Assembly (NCBI RefSeq): GCF_023746615.1
Contig: NZ_CP082276.1
Location: 1,612,001-1,676,000, forward strand
DNA length: 64,000 nt
Source of the DNA: Grimontia kaedaensis
GTDB lineage: Bacteria; Pseudomonadota; Gammaproteobacteria; Enterobacterales; Vibrionaceae
Direction of reading: 5' to 3'
Positions within the stretch are counted from its first letter, which is position 1. Every line of letters begins with the position of its first letter. Both the position numbers and the translations under genes were made by a program. Shown in pieces: positions 1-8,023 of this stretch. Under the pieces are notes generated by a model, which saw nothing but the letters and a program-made list of their open reading frames with translations, had not been told where the DNA came from and ran no database searches.

Positions 1-604
1 TGAATAGCTCGATAAGGTGTTCATCTTCTGTGAGGAAGATTTCCTCATCGCCTTCAAGACGCGCCATGTGGACGGGCTGCAAATTAACCGACACCACACG
101 GATTTTCGGAAACGCCTCACGAAGCCTCACTAAGTTTGCTTCCACGCGCGGCATTGCATCGCGGCTTCGCATAACAAATCGCAGCATGACCTCACCAAAA
201 TGTGCCGAGCGGGTCAGCAAAATGTATTTAAGCTCGCCTTTCCTTTTAGCTTTGTTATAAGGCGGAATACCGGAGGTGCGAATCCAATCTTGCAGGTAAT
301 CCAGCAATACGGTCATATCTTCGGTGTAGAGTGGGCAATGGGTCAGGCTCACCATTTCAAGGTTATCCCCCGACTTCACGTCTGCACCCAACACAGGTTG
401 GTGCGCAGCCCCCAGCAGCACCATCCTCGCTTTGTTGCGGCAGCCCGTTTCTTTGCTCAATACCGGCCATAGCCACTACTCTGGCAGTCGGTTCTCAAAC
501 AGGGATTTCAGCGCGTTGTCTTTGTCAGAGACTTGCTGGGTGTAAGGAGCACCCCTCAACTCACATGAACGGCACTTGTGCTGATCGAAGAATTTGCAAT
601 GCAT
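1..604 (-). pseudogene. rlmC: 23S rRNA (uracil-747-C5)-methyltransferase RlmC, 5' part, with in-frame TAG
   Basis: The minus strand from an ATG at 604-602 reads through to the left edge as an RlmC/RumB-type protein. It has the N-terminal Cys motif (CRSC) of the iron-sulfur site, then RNKARMVLLG, CPLY, GELKYILLTR and VNLQPVHMA blocks that match E. coli and Vibrio RlmC in order. The family methylates U747 of 23S rRNA using SAM; the catalytic domain lies outside the window. One TAG codon (476-478, codon 43) interrupts the frame between Glu and Trp, where relatives often have Gln, so a single CAG-to-TAG change explains it. The reading frame is otherwise open on both sides. It is either a recent nonsense pseudogene, a sequence error, or a suppressed codon. 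Confidence 0.8.
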
Positions 605-698
605 AACGCTCTACCACAGAAAAAGAAGGGAGAGTCCAAGCATCCTAACGGAAATGACCATTCACGTTGCTACTCGTTAAAATCGAATATATTGATGG

Positions 699-964
699 TA
701 TACCCAAACGACCTGGAGATGCTCGCATTCAGAGGTCATCAATGCGTTCAATTCGAGGCAAATTTTACGAGGAATAGTGGTTCTTTTTCTGTGGAATTTA
801 ACGAAGAAGTGGGCGCACTGAGGCCCGCCCTTCGGGCGAGTTGACTGGCGTCGTACTCGTTGTTGTCCCTTTTTGATGGAGATGACTACACCTACAAAGG
901 GACGCCGCGATCACAACGCCAGTCAAACTCGCTGAATCATGCATCATCAGGTTGTTTGGGTATA
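699..964. repeat. 266-bp inverted-repeat (MITE-like) element
   Basis: The left end (699-733) and the right end (930-964) are imperfect inverted repeats of about 34 bp, each starting TATACCCAAAC at the outer edge and ending in ATTCAG. A second, nested inverted repeat (about 836-851 against 916-932, GAGTTGACTGGCGT and its complement) and a GTCCCTTT/AAAGGGAC pair would let the RNA or single strand fold into a long hairpin. There is no open reading frame inside. From memory, similar repeats starting TATACCCAA are scattered through Vibrio intergenic regions. It fills most of the gap between rlmC and murQ. Confidence 0.75.
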
Positions 965-1085
965 AAAACCAAGCGTCATAAGGCCCGGTTCAAGCATGGG
1001 AAAAATGCCTTTTTCCTTGAGTTTATACCTGCGCTTCAGGAATACTGGTCTCACAAAAATCCGCTGATAAATGAGCACACTACTG

Positions 1086-1985
1086 ATGAAAATAGATCTC
1101 ACCCGACTGGTCACAGAAAGCCGTAATGCCGCAAGCGCAGAAATCGACAAACTTTCCACGCTGGAAATGCTCGAAGTGATTAATCAGGAAGATCAAAAAG
1201 TCGCGCTCGCAGTGAAAGATCAACTCCCACAAATCGCCGAGGCGGTAGACGCCATCACTAAAGCATTTGCGGAGGGGGGCCGACTGATTTATATGGGTGC
1301 AGGCACATCAGGTCGTTTGGGTATTTTGGACGCCAGCGAATGTCCACCAACCTACGGCACCAAGCCTGAACTTGTGGTGGGCTTAATTGCTGGCGGTCAT
1401 CAAGCCATTTTAAAAGCAGTTGAGAACGCCGAAGACAATGTAGAACTCGGCAAACAGGATTTGGTGGATTTGAACCTGACCGCTAAAGATGTGGTGGTGG
1501 GCATTGCAGCCAGCGGCCGCACTCCTTACGTGCTAGGTGGCATGAGGTACGCCAAGTCTGTCAGTGCGACTGTTGCGGCGATCGTTTGTAACCCTGTCTG
1601 CGCGATGGCAGATGAAGCAGATATTGCCATCCTTCCTGTAGTGGGACCTGAGATTGTGACTGGCTCATCAAGAATGAAAGCAGGGACGGCGCAAAAGCTG
1701 GTGCTGAACATGCTCACGACAGGCGCGATGATCCGAAGCGGCAAAGTGTATGGCAACCTGATGGTGGATGTTGAAGCCACCAATGCCAAGTTGGTGCAGC
1801 GTCAGGTCAACATTGTCGTCGAGGCAACAGGTGTCGGTACGGAAGAAGCAGAAATCGCTCTTCAAGCATGCGGCCGTCATTGTAAAACCGCGATCTTAAT
1901 GATTCTGGCTGGCATTGACGCCGAAGAAGCGAAAGCGCGACTTGAAAAGCATAAAGGATTTATTCGCCAAGCATTGAATGCGTAA
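1086..1985 (+). CDS. murQ: N-acetylmuramic acid 6-phosphate etherase MurQ
   Basis: MurQ cleaves the lactyl ether of MurNAc-6-phosphate to give GlcNAc-6-phosphate and D-lactate, a cytoplasmic step in cell-wall recycling. The protein is close to E. coli MurQ over its whole length, with the SIS-domain motif GAGTSGRLGILDASECPPT carrying the catalytic Glu, then GIAASGRTPYV and TGSSRMKAGTAQKLVLNM. The start chosen is ATG 1086 (MKIDLTRLVTES), which fits family length; an ATG at 1071 would add five residues, and neither has a clear ribosome binding site. No murP or anmK neighbour is present; the gene stands alone downstream of the inverted-repeat element at 699-964. Confidence 0.95.
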   Translation: MKIDLTRLVTESRNAASAEIDKLSTLEMLEVINQEDQKVALAVKDQLPQIAEAVDAITKAFAEGGRLIYMGAGTSGRLGILDASECPPTYGTKPELVVGLIAGGHQAILKAVENAEDNVELGKQDLVDLNLTAKDVVVGIAASGRTPYVLGGMRYAKSVSATVAAIVCNPVCAMADEADIAILPVVGPEIVTGSSRMKAGTAQKLVLNMLTTGAMIRSGKVYGNLMVDVEATNAKLVQRQVNIVVEATGVGTEEAEIALQACGRHCKTAILMILAGIDAEEAKARLEKHKGFIRQALNA

Positions 1986-2022
1986 TCAGAAAAAGGACTA
2001 ATGGCTCAAGGCGAATCGCCTG

Positions 2023-2265
2023 TTATTCCCAGTGGCAGTCTTCAGGAACAATCAGTTTGAGCAAGGCCGCTGGTGGAAGTTCGCTAAGCGCGACTTGTCG
2101 GAAGACATCTGCGATTTGAACATCGCCACCCAAGCACCGAATAATCGTGGTGTTAATGGCTTCTTTTTCCATGCCATCGGCATGAAGCATTTGCACCCAA
2201 TGGTACTCCGGCGCATTGGCATCAAGAATTGTCCGCCTACCTAATGTGAACGTATGTTCTTTCAT
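2023..2265 (-). CDS. hypothetical small protein
   Basis: This 80-residue protein converges with murQ. The start at 2265 is set by a good ribosome binding site (AAGGAGAG, 2270-2277 on the plus strand as its complement) a few bases upstream; an ATG 33 nt further out lacks one. The sequence is soluble, has no membrane segment or signal peptide, and contains a weakly hydrophobic C-terminal half. I do not recognise the family. A short GGCGAATCGCC hairpin (2010-2020) lies just past its stop and could end transcription weakly. Confidence 0.55.
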   Translation of the reverse strand: MKEHTFTLGRRTILDANAPEYHWVQMLHADGMEKEAINTTIIRCLGGDVQIADVFRQVALSELPPAALLKLIVPEDCHWE

Positions 2266-2527
2266 TTCTCTCCTTAACATGTCATAAAAATTAAACATCC
2301 TTCCATAATGCGCAGAATTTAGACAGCTGGCAAGATATTTTCATAGAATGCTGTTTTTAATGAGCTTTATGATTCTACAGACTAATAATACATAAGTGCT
2401 CAGACATAATTTAACTCGTTGATAATCTCCTCCATTCGTCTTTTTATGGATAGATATATAGGCAGAAATAATAAAATACCAACTACCTGCCCCAAACTCT
2501 GTTCAACACATATTTATCGCACTTTCA

Positions 2528-2548
2528 TGGTGCATATCCATTGCACCA
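2528..2548. promoter_or_regulatory. TGGTGCA-N7-TGCACCA palindrome, possible NtrC enhancer site
   Basis: A perfect 7+7 inverted repeat lies about 155 bp upstream of the sigma54-type promoter of amtB, a usual enhancer distance. Its half-sites use the GGTGCA/TGCACC bases of NtrC sites, but in the opposite orientation from the classical TGCACC-N5-GGTGCA arrangement. A further GCACCA copy follows at 2551-2556. NtrC binding is inferred. Confidence 0.4.
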
Positions 2549-2699
2549 TCGCACCATAATGAAGCATTTCTGTGCATTAAATTTGGAGATAGAAGGATAG
2601 ATAGTTTCTTTACGGTGCACATCTAAATCATTAAATATCAATAAATTAAAAACATTACGCACTTAATTAGCGCTATGTTGCACACCCTTGGTTCACACG

Positions 2700-2713
2700 G
2701 GCACGATTTGTGC
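2700..2713 (+). promoter_or_regulatory. sigma54 (RpoN) promoter of amtB
   Basis: GGCACGATTTGTGC has the invariant GG-N10-GC spacing and matches the consensus TGGCACG-N4-TTGC at nearly every position. It lies about 75 bp upstream of the amtB start and points toward it. Ammonium transporters are classically NtrC/RpoN regulated, so the context agrees. Confidence 0.75.
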
Positions 2714-2786
2714 TTATTCCCCTGCGGCCTGAAGAAGCAACTCTTCAGCAAGGAAAGCAATCTCAAGGAAGTAGAGGAATTACAAC

Positions 2787-3995
2787 GTGGAAAATATTAG
2801 TAGCGCGATTCAAACGCTGTCAGAAAGCGCGAACACGCTCTTTATTCTGATCGGTGCCATCATGGTTTTGGCAATGCATGCAGGCTTTGCCTTTTTGGAA
2901 GTGGGTACCGTCCGCCATCGCAACCAGGTAAATGCCCTGGTGAAAATTATGTCCGATTTTGGCTTCTCAGCTCTTGCCTATTTCTTCATTGGCTACTGGG
3001 TTGCCTACGACGTTAACTTCTTCAGCAGCGCCAGCGTACTTTCCGAAGGTAATGGTTATGAACTGGTGAAGTTCTTCTTCTTGATGACTTTCGCCGCGGC
3101 GATTCCAGCCATCATTTCCGGCGGTGTTGCTGAACGTGCAAAGTTCTACCCTATGTTGATTGCTGCCGCAGCTATCGTCGCTTTTGTTTATCCATTTTTC
3201 GAAGGACTGATCTGGAACGGTAATTTTGGTTTTCAGGATTGGTTAGAAGCAACCTTTGGTGCCCCTTTCCACGATTTCGCTGGTTCAGTCGTTGTTCACG
3301 CTGTTGGCGGATGGATTGCGCTGGCTGCCATTATGATTCTTGGCGTGCGTCAAGGCCGTTACCGCGGCGGCAAGCTAATTGCCTTTGCACCTTCCAATAT
3401 TCCGTTCCTTGCACTTGGCGCATGGATCCTGACTGTGGGTTGGTTCGGCTTTAACGTGATGTCTGCACAAACCATGGACGGTATCAGCGGTTTGGTTGCC
3501 GTGAACACCCTGATGGCGATGGTTGGCGGTATCGTCACTTCCCTTATTGCTGGCAAGAATGACCCTGGCTTCCTGCACAATGGTCCCTTAGCAGGACTTG
3601 TAGCCGTTTGTGCCGGTTCTGATTTGATGCACCCAATCGGTGCGCTGATCACTGGTGGTGTGGCTGGCGTGTTGTTTGTTTGGCTGTTCACCCTGATCCA
3701 AAACCGCTTCAAAATTGATGATGTGTTGGGCGTTTGGCCACTTCACGGCGTTTGTGGTGTTTGGGGCGGTATCGCGGCAGGTATCTTCGGTTCAGAAGCG
3801 CTCGGTGGTTTGGGTGGTGTTAGCTTGATGGCTCAAATCATCGGTACAATTGCCGGTGTCGTTGTTGCATTTGTCGGTGGTTGGATTGTTTATACTCTGG
3901 CGGAAAAAGCGGCGGGTATTCGCCTGAGCGAAGAAGACGAATATAACGGTGCTGACTTAGCTATTCACAAAATCGGCGCGACATCCGAAGATTAA
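2787..3995 (+). CDS. amtB: ammonium transporter AmtB
   Basis: This 402-residue, 11-helix inner-membrane channel of the Amt/Rh family conducts ammonia/ammonium. Family marks are visible: the periplasmic-side F-gate region, the first pore histidine in HDFAGSVVVHAVGG (about residue 159-172) and the second in GVWPLHGVCGVWGG (about residue 318-331). The C-terminal tail SEEDEYNGADLAIHKIGA matches that of this clade. The start is GTG 2787, preceded by GAGGAA. There is no signal-peptide extension. The usual partner glnK is absent on either side, so the PII protein must be encoded elsewhere. Expression is probably nitrogen-controlled through the sigma54 promoter at 2700-2713. Confidence 0.95.
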   Translation: MENISSAIQTLSESANTLFILIGAIMVLAMHAGFAFLEVGTVRHRNQVNALVKIMSDFGFSALAYFFIGYWVAYDVNFFSSASVLSEGNGYELVKFFFLMTFAAAIPAIISGGVAERAKFYPMLIAAAAIVAFVYPFFEGLIWNGNFGFQDWLEATFGAPFHDFAGSVVVHAVGGWIALAAIMILGVRQGRYRGGKLIAFAPSNIPFLALGAWILTVGWFGFNVMSAQTMDGISGLVAVNTLMAMVGGIVTSLIAGKNDPGFLHNGPLAGLVAVCAGSDLMHPIGALITGGVAGVLFVWLFTLIQNRFKIDDVLGVWPLHGVCGVWGGIAAGIFGSEALGGLGGVSLMAQIIGTIAGVVVAFVGGWIVYTLAEKAAGIRLSEEDEYNGADLAIHKIGATSED

Positions 3996-4017
3996 TAGTT
4001 TTATTAATTTCTTGCCA

Positions 4018-4043
4018 AGCCCTGCTGATCAGCAGGGCTTTTC
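4018..4043 (+). terminator. rho-independent terminator of amtB
   Basis: AGCCCTGCTGATCAGCAGGGCT is a long perfect stem followed by a short T run, 22 bp after the amtB stop. Confidence 0.85.
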
Positions 4044-4359
4044 GTAAAAATATAATAATTACAAGATTGCATTTGCTGAAAAAGGCCGTCAACACCTTCC
4101 TCCAAAGTTCATTCCCTTTCCCGTTTTTCATCCAGCGCTATTCAGATAAAAAGCAAGAAATGCAATCACACGCATAATCCATTAATATTTTGTCTCATAT
4201 TGAAAACACCCCTAATATTAATTTGACAAATTATTTGACGAAACTTTAAATATACGCCAACTATTAATACAACAAATTATTAATAAGTAGACACCTGTCT
4301 TTTATCTATATATTTGGGACATTGGTATTAGTGGAATATTTCCCGAAAGGGGAGGGAAC
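4044..4359. other. AT-rich intergenic region
   Basis: About 315 bp between the amtB terminator and the small gene at 4360. It probably holds that gene's promoter, but no site stands out. Confidence 0.4.
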
Positions 4360-4590
4360 ATGGACTTAGAATACATGCAAGCAGTAGACGTATTGGGACA
4401 ACTGCGCGTAGGCGACTCTATCAGCGACGCACTGAGAAATGAGGCGCAATGTGTAACCCGTGAAATTTTTGAAAAATATCGGGACCGATGCGACGTCGAC
4501 TCAATTGAGGGCTTACTGTTTGATGATGAAGTGAGCACCAAATTAAGAAACACATGGACAGATGCGATATGCGATGTATGGCTTAATTAG
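4360..4590 (+). CDS. hypothetical acidic protein, 76 residues
   Basis: A small soluble acidic protein with a very strong ribosome binding site (AAGGGGAGGG) ending 4 nt before the ATG, which makes it a credible gene. No signal peptide, membrane segment or known motif is visible. It has two cysteines and a helical, charged composition. It stands alone, flanked by about 300-bp gaps on both sides. The family is not recognised. Confidence 0.6.
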   Translation: MDLEYMQAVDVLGQLRVGDSISDALRNEAQCVTREIFEKYRDRCDVDSIEGLLFDDEVSTKLRNTWTDAICDVWLN

Positions 4591-4956
4591 GCCTGTTTTC
4601 TTATATTTTGATGGTGTCCCAAAGCAGCTTTAAACTTGGTAAAATGTGATCATTGAAATTGAGTGAAAACGCTCTGCACATAGAATTATGGAGCCCATAA
4701 CGGGCTTCATTTATTTTTCTTTACTCTTCGAAGCATCTCATATCTAAGTGTATTCTGACTGACTTGTCAGCTTACTAAACCCTACTCCCAGCAAGTTTCC
4801 GATCATTTACCGCAGCAAATTCCGTCATTGGCTTTTCAATTGATGAGCTTGAGATATTAAATCTTTCTCGTCACCGCCTTCGCATTTCAGAGTTGGGAAG
4901 TGAGTCGTCCGTTTTCTGAAGAGGGTCTTTGCTTACCATTCAAATGGGACAAAAAA
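4591..4956. other. intergenic region upstream of the CE2 esterase gene
   Basis: About 365 bp without a gene. A weak GCCC-ATAAC-GGGC hairpin followed by a T-rich stretch (4692-4716) may terminate transcription from 4360. Nothing else was recognised. Confidence 0.4.
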
Positions 4957-6030
4957 ATGCTTAAACAACTCGGATGCGCTTCTTTATTGTTACTAGCCGG
5001 AAATGCTATTGCTGGTTCTGTACCTGCCACCCACCATGCCCTCAATTATGAGGGTCGTACTGTTAAAGATTATTCTGGCGGTACCGTTCAATTCAATTGG
5101 CCAGGAACGTCAGTCAAAACGCAATTTAGCGGCAGTATGCTGAAACTCACCCTAATAGGAAATGGCGATCATTTCGATGTATTAATTGATGGGAAGTTCA
5201 CTCAAAAACTTCTCACCAACCGTGGCAATCAACCACAGACATTTACCCTGTTTGAAAGCGACAAGTCACAAAACGTCTTGGTGGAAATCATTAAACGAAC
5301 TGAAAACTATGACACATTGGCTCAGGTGATCTCTTTTGATCACGATGGCGGCCTGCAAGGGGTTTGGGAAACACAACCCCATATCCTGTTTATTGGGGAT
5401 TCCATTAGTGCCGGTTTCGGTAGTGAATCAAATAAGCGCGAATGTACTTGGGAAGAGGTGTACGCGTCATCCAACGCCCGACTCGCTTTTCCCTATCAAA
5501 CCGGCGAAGTGTTGAATGCCAGCATTACGCAAGTGTCGTTTTCAGGCTTGGGGCTGATCCGAAACTGGAGCGGTAACCAGCCTTATCATAATCTTACTTA
5601 TTACGCCGACAAGGCCAGCGCAGTATTTGGACTCACCCATGACTTCGAAGACACATATCCTAATCTTATCGTTGTAGAAGTGGGCACCAATGATTTCAGC
5701 ACCGATCCTCAGCCCCATGAACCTTGGGCGGATATTGAGGAAGTGAAAGCAGACTGGACAGCACGTATGGTTGAGTTTGTCGGTGACCTTCGCCAGCGCT
5801 ACAGCGGCGTAAATGTCATTTTGATGCCTCGCCCAGCGTATCCTTATGACTACATTATTCCAGCGACCGACGAAGCGATTGAAAGGCTCACTGCCCAAGG
5901 TCATGAAGGTATTTATAGCCACACCTTTGTGTCGCCGCTGGAAGGATGCATTTGGCACCCAACGGCTGAAGAACACAAGGATATCGCCAACAAGCTGTCT
6001 GATTTTATTCAGGTCAATAAGCTTCTTTAA
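4957..6030 (+). CDS. secreted SGNH/GDSL carbohydrate esterase, CE2-like
   Basis: The protein has a signal peptide (MLKQLGCASLLLLAGNAIAG) from ATG 4957; a GTG at 4900 would put 19 unlikely residues ahead of it. A jelly-roll-like N-terminal domain (about residues 30-135) is followed by an SGNH hydrolase domain. In it FIGDSISAGFGS carries the nucleophile Ser, VVEVGTNDFS is the block III Asn, and IWHPTAEEH is the C-terminal His block. This order and the two-domain layout match CE2 esterases, which remove acetyl groups from plant or algal polysaccharides in the periplasm or outside the cell. The substrate here is inferred. It is monocistronic, with a hairpin terminator after it. A GH10 xylanase lies at 46859-48289. 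Confidence 0.8.
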   Translation: MLKQLGCASLLLLAGNAIAGSVPATHHALNYEGRTVKDYSGGTVQFNWPGTSVKTQFSGSMLKLTLIGNGDHFDVLIDGKFTQKLLTNRGNQPQTFTLFESDKSQNVLVEIIKRTENYDTLAQVISFDHDGGLQGVWETQPHILFIGDSISAGFGSESNKRECTWEEVYASSNARLAFPYQTGEVLNASITQVSFSGLGLIRNWSGNQPYHNLTYYADKASAVFGLTHDFEDTYPNLIVVEVGTNDFSTDPQPHEPWADIEEVKADWTARMVEFVGDLRQRYSGVNVILMPRPAYPYDYIIPATDEAIERLTAQGHEGIYSHTFVSPLEGCIWHPTAEEHKDIANKLSDFIQVNKLL

Positions 6031-6048
6031 CCCCTCTTTGCAAACGTT

Positions 6049-6086
6049 CGCCTGCCCGTGGTTTTCACCATGACAGGCGTTCTTTT
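6049..6086 (+). terminator. probable terminator of the CE2 esterase gene
   Basis: CGCCTG and CAGGCG arms enclose an inner GTGGT/ACCA pairing and are followed by TTCTTTT, 19 bp after the stop. Confidence 0.55.
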
Positions 6087-6126
6087 CTAACTTCAGTGAT
6101 AATATTCACTCATCAGATATTTTCTA

Positions 6127-6149
6127 ATACCCAAACAACTGACGATGCA
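6127..6149. repeat. possible degenerate half-copy of the inverted-repeat terminus
   Basis: ATACCCAAACAAC followed by TGACGATGCA closely follows the terminal sequence of the element at 699-964 with a two-base gap. It supplies the ATG of the next gene. No matching opposite end was found nearby, so it may be chance. Confidence 0.35.
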
Positions 6150-6690
6150 AACCATCATTGACTGGATTCAAGAAGACGCCTTGCGCATGGAGGCGATCAA
6201 GGCGGTTCACTCTCTCAAATTACCCAACGGTTATCTTGCCGCGGGCTTTATCCGAAATCTGGTTTGGGATCGCCTCCATCAAAAAGAAAATACAACGCCA
6301 CTTAATGATGTCGATGTCATTTATTTTGATGCTGATGAATCTGATAAAAATGCCTATCTAACATATGAACTAAAGCTAAAAGCCATCATGCCCACGCTCA
6401 ACTGGCAGGTGCGTAACCAAGCTAAAATGCACGTGAGAAATGGTGACCAACCCTATCAGAGTATTCTGGATGCCATGAGTTTCTGGCCGGAGAAAGAAAC
6501 TGCCATAGCAATTCGTATCAATGACAATCACACACTGGACTGTATCTCTTCGTTTGGATTTGAATCCCTTCTCGCGTTAAAAATCACGCCTAATCCCAAG
6601 CGCGATATCACCCTATTCCACCAGCGCATTCAGTCTAAAAATTGGCTCTCAGATTGGCCAAAATTAACCGTGGAAAAAAGTTTCGAATAA
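6145..6690 (+). CDS. nucleotidyltransferase family 6-like protein (COG3575)
   Basis: The 181-residue protein carries the signature of the uncharacterised nucleotidyltransferase_6 family: GYLAAGFIRNLVWD near residue 29, then LNDVDVIYFD, where the two Asp correspond to metal-binding residues of the polymerase-beta fold. A conserved ALKITPNPKRD-type segment sits near the C-terminus. It is predicted to be cytoplasmic, with no known substrate. It has no obvious ribosome binding site, and its start codon lies inside a sequence resembling the local inverted-repeat terminus. Family assignment is from motif memory. Confidence 0.75.
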   Translation: MQTIIDWIQEDALRMEAIKAVHSLKLPNGYLAAGFIRNLVWDRLHQKENTTPLNDVDVIYFDADESDKNAYLTYELKLKAIMPTLNWQVRNQAKMHVRNGDQPYQSILDAMSFWPEKETAIAIRINDNHTLDCISSFGFESLLALKITPNPKRDITLFHQRIQSKNWLSDWPKLTVEKSFE

Positions 6691-6773
6691 CCTGCATCCA
6701 ATCCCCCCGTCCCACCGTCTCCATCTTTGACAGCGCTGTCTCATGATGTCAAAAACAATGAGAAGGAAATCCC

Positions 6774-7478
6774 ATGCACAAACACATGCTTGTCGGCACT
6801 TTGTTGGCGCTTCCAGCGCTGGCTATTGCCGCAGACAACACTGTCAACACCGCTGCAGGTGAGGTCTTTGTCGATCCGAACGGACGCTCGCTCTACACCT
6901 TCAGCAAAGACAAAAAGGACAGGTCCATCTGTAATGATGGCTGCGCAGCAAAATGGCCGCCTCTTCCAGTCAATCCAGCAACAGAAATGTTGTATGGCAG
7001 TCAGTCTGGATTCAGCGTTATTCGTCGCGACGACGGCAGTAAACAATGGGCTTATCAGGGCGCACCACTTTACCGCTGGTTTAAAGACATGAAGACAGGC
7101 GATATCGAAGGAGCAGGTATCAAAGGCGTTTGGCCTTTAGCGCGTGCCGATGATGTGACAGTCCGACTATATAACGATGATAACCGCCGCTATCTGGTGG
7201 ATGACAACAATTTTACCCTCTATACCTTTGATAACGATGAAAAGGGTATCTCCAACTGCTACGGCAACTGCGCCGCTTATTGGCCACCCGCTTTGGTGGA
7301 CACGCAGAACATGGCATCACTGACATTGTCCGGTGATTTTGGGGTAACAGAGCGCAAGGATGGGAACGTTCAGTGGACATACAAAGGTATGCCGCTTTAC
7401 CGATGGATTAAAGATACCGCGCCGGGTCAAACGACAGGAGATGGCGTGAAGGACATCTGGCACATGGTGCCGCTATGA
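6774..7478 (+). CDS. secreted Yx(FWY)xxD-repeat protein (COG4315)
   Basis: A signal peptide (first 20 residues, ending ALAIAA) precedes two tandem copies of the secreted-repeat domain. Each has a LYTF-x-x-D motif, a CxxxCAxxWPP segment, and a QWxYxGxPLYRW-x-KD motif (first copy about residues 22-125, second about 130-232). The paired Cys suggest periplasmic disulfides or metal or heme ligands. Function is unknown for the family. The sigma factor gene follows only 8 nt after its stop, so the three genes 6774-8781 look like one operon, and this protein may be the output or sensor of that sigma system. Confidence 0.8.
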   Translation: MHKHMLVGTLLALPALAIAADNTVNTAAGEVFVDPNGRSLYTFSKDKKDRSICNDGCAAKWPPLPVNPATEMLYGSQSGFSVIRRDDGSKQWAYQGAPLYRWFKDMKTGDIEGAGIKGVWPLARADDVTVRLYNDDNRRYLVDDNNFTLYTFDNDEKGISNCYGNCAAYWPPALVDTQNMASLTLSGDFGVTERKDGNVQWTYKGMPLYRWIKDTAPGQTTGDGVKDIWHMVPL

Positions 7479-7486
7479 GGTGATTT

Positions 7487-8023
7487 TTGAGTCTCGATAC
7501 CAAGGAAGTCGGTGAGTTGCTCTCCCGCATTGCATTGAAAGATCGGAGCGCTTTTGAAGCGCTCTATTCGCTCACAGGTTCGCGCCTTTATCATTTACTG
7601 GTTTCTATTGTCAAAGACGAAGGATTGGCTGCAGATTTACTACAGGAGGGTTTTCTGAAACTCTGGTTCAGACAGCACAGCTACCCTATTGATTACCCTT
7701 GGGCTTGGCTATGTCAGAGTATGCGGAACCTCGCCATTGATGAACTGAGAAAGGCTCGCTATTCAAAGGAAGAATCGGTCTCTGACCCCATGTCAGAGGC
7801 CGATAAAGGTCTGGCGATGCTGGAACACAACGCACATCCTGAACACCAGAAGCTGAGTTACTGCCTGCAAGCCCTCACACCAGAAAAGCGCAGTGCCATC
7901 GTCCTCGCCTATGAGCACGGCATGAGCCATGAAGAAATTGTCGAACATGTAAAATCCCCACTCGGAACGGTGAAATCCTGGATTCGACGCGGACTGATGG
8001 AGCTGAAACGATGCCTAAATTAA
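7487..8023 (+). CDS. ECF-type RNA polymerase sigma factor
   Basis: The 178-residue protein has sigma region 2 (ADLLQEGFLKLWFR, then WLCQSMRNLAIDELRK) and region 4 (ALTPEKRSAIVLAYEHGMSHEEI, then GTVKSWIRRGLMELKR), the two domains of ECF sigma factors. The start is a TTG at 7487 placed 4-5 nt after GAGGTG. Its 3' end overlaps the anti-sigma gene by 13 nt, so the two are translationally coupled. It probably directs transcription of its own operon and unknown targets in response to an envelope or oxidative signal. Confidence 0.9.
   Translation: MSLDTKEVGELLSRIALKDRSAFEALYSLTGSRLYHLLVSIVKDEGLAADLLQEGFLKLWFRQHSYPIDYPWAWLCQSMRNLAIDELRKARYSKEESVSDPMSEADKGLAMLEHNAHPEHQKLSYCLQALTPEKRSAIVLAYEHGMSHEEIVEHVKSPLGTVKSWIRRGLMELKRCLN

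Larger units (their letters stand above)
2266..2786. other. intergenic region upstream of amtB
   Basis: About 520 bp with no credible gene. It is AT-rich in the first half and holds the regulatory palindrome and the sigma54-type promoter listed separately. Nothing else was recognised. Confidence 0.6.

Noticed and set aside
30..844. Plus-strand open frames over the first 850 bases
   Set aside because: They are antisense to the conserved rlmC frame or lie in the inverted-repeat element, and have no ribosome binding sites.
2528..2560. Classical NtrC sites TGCACC-N5-GGTGCA upstream of amtB
   Set aside because: Half-sites are present but in the opposite orientation, so only a tentative palindrome is listed.
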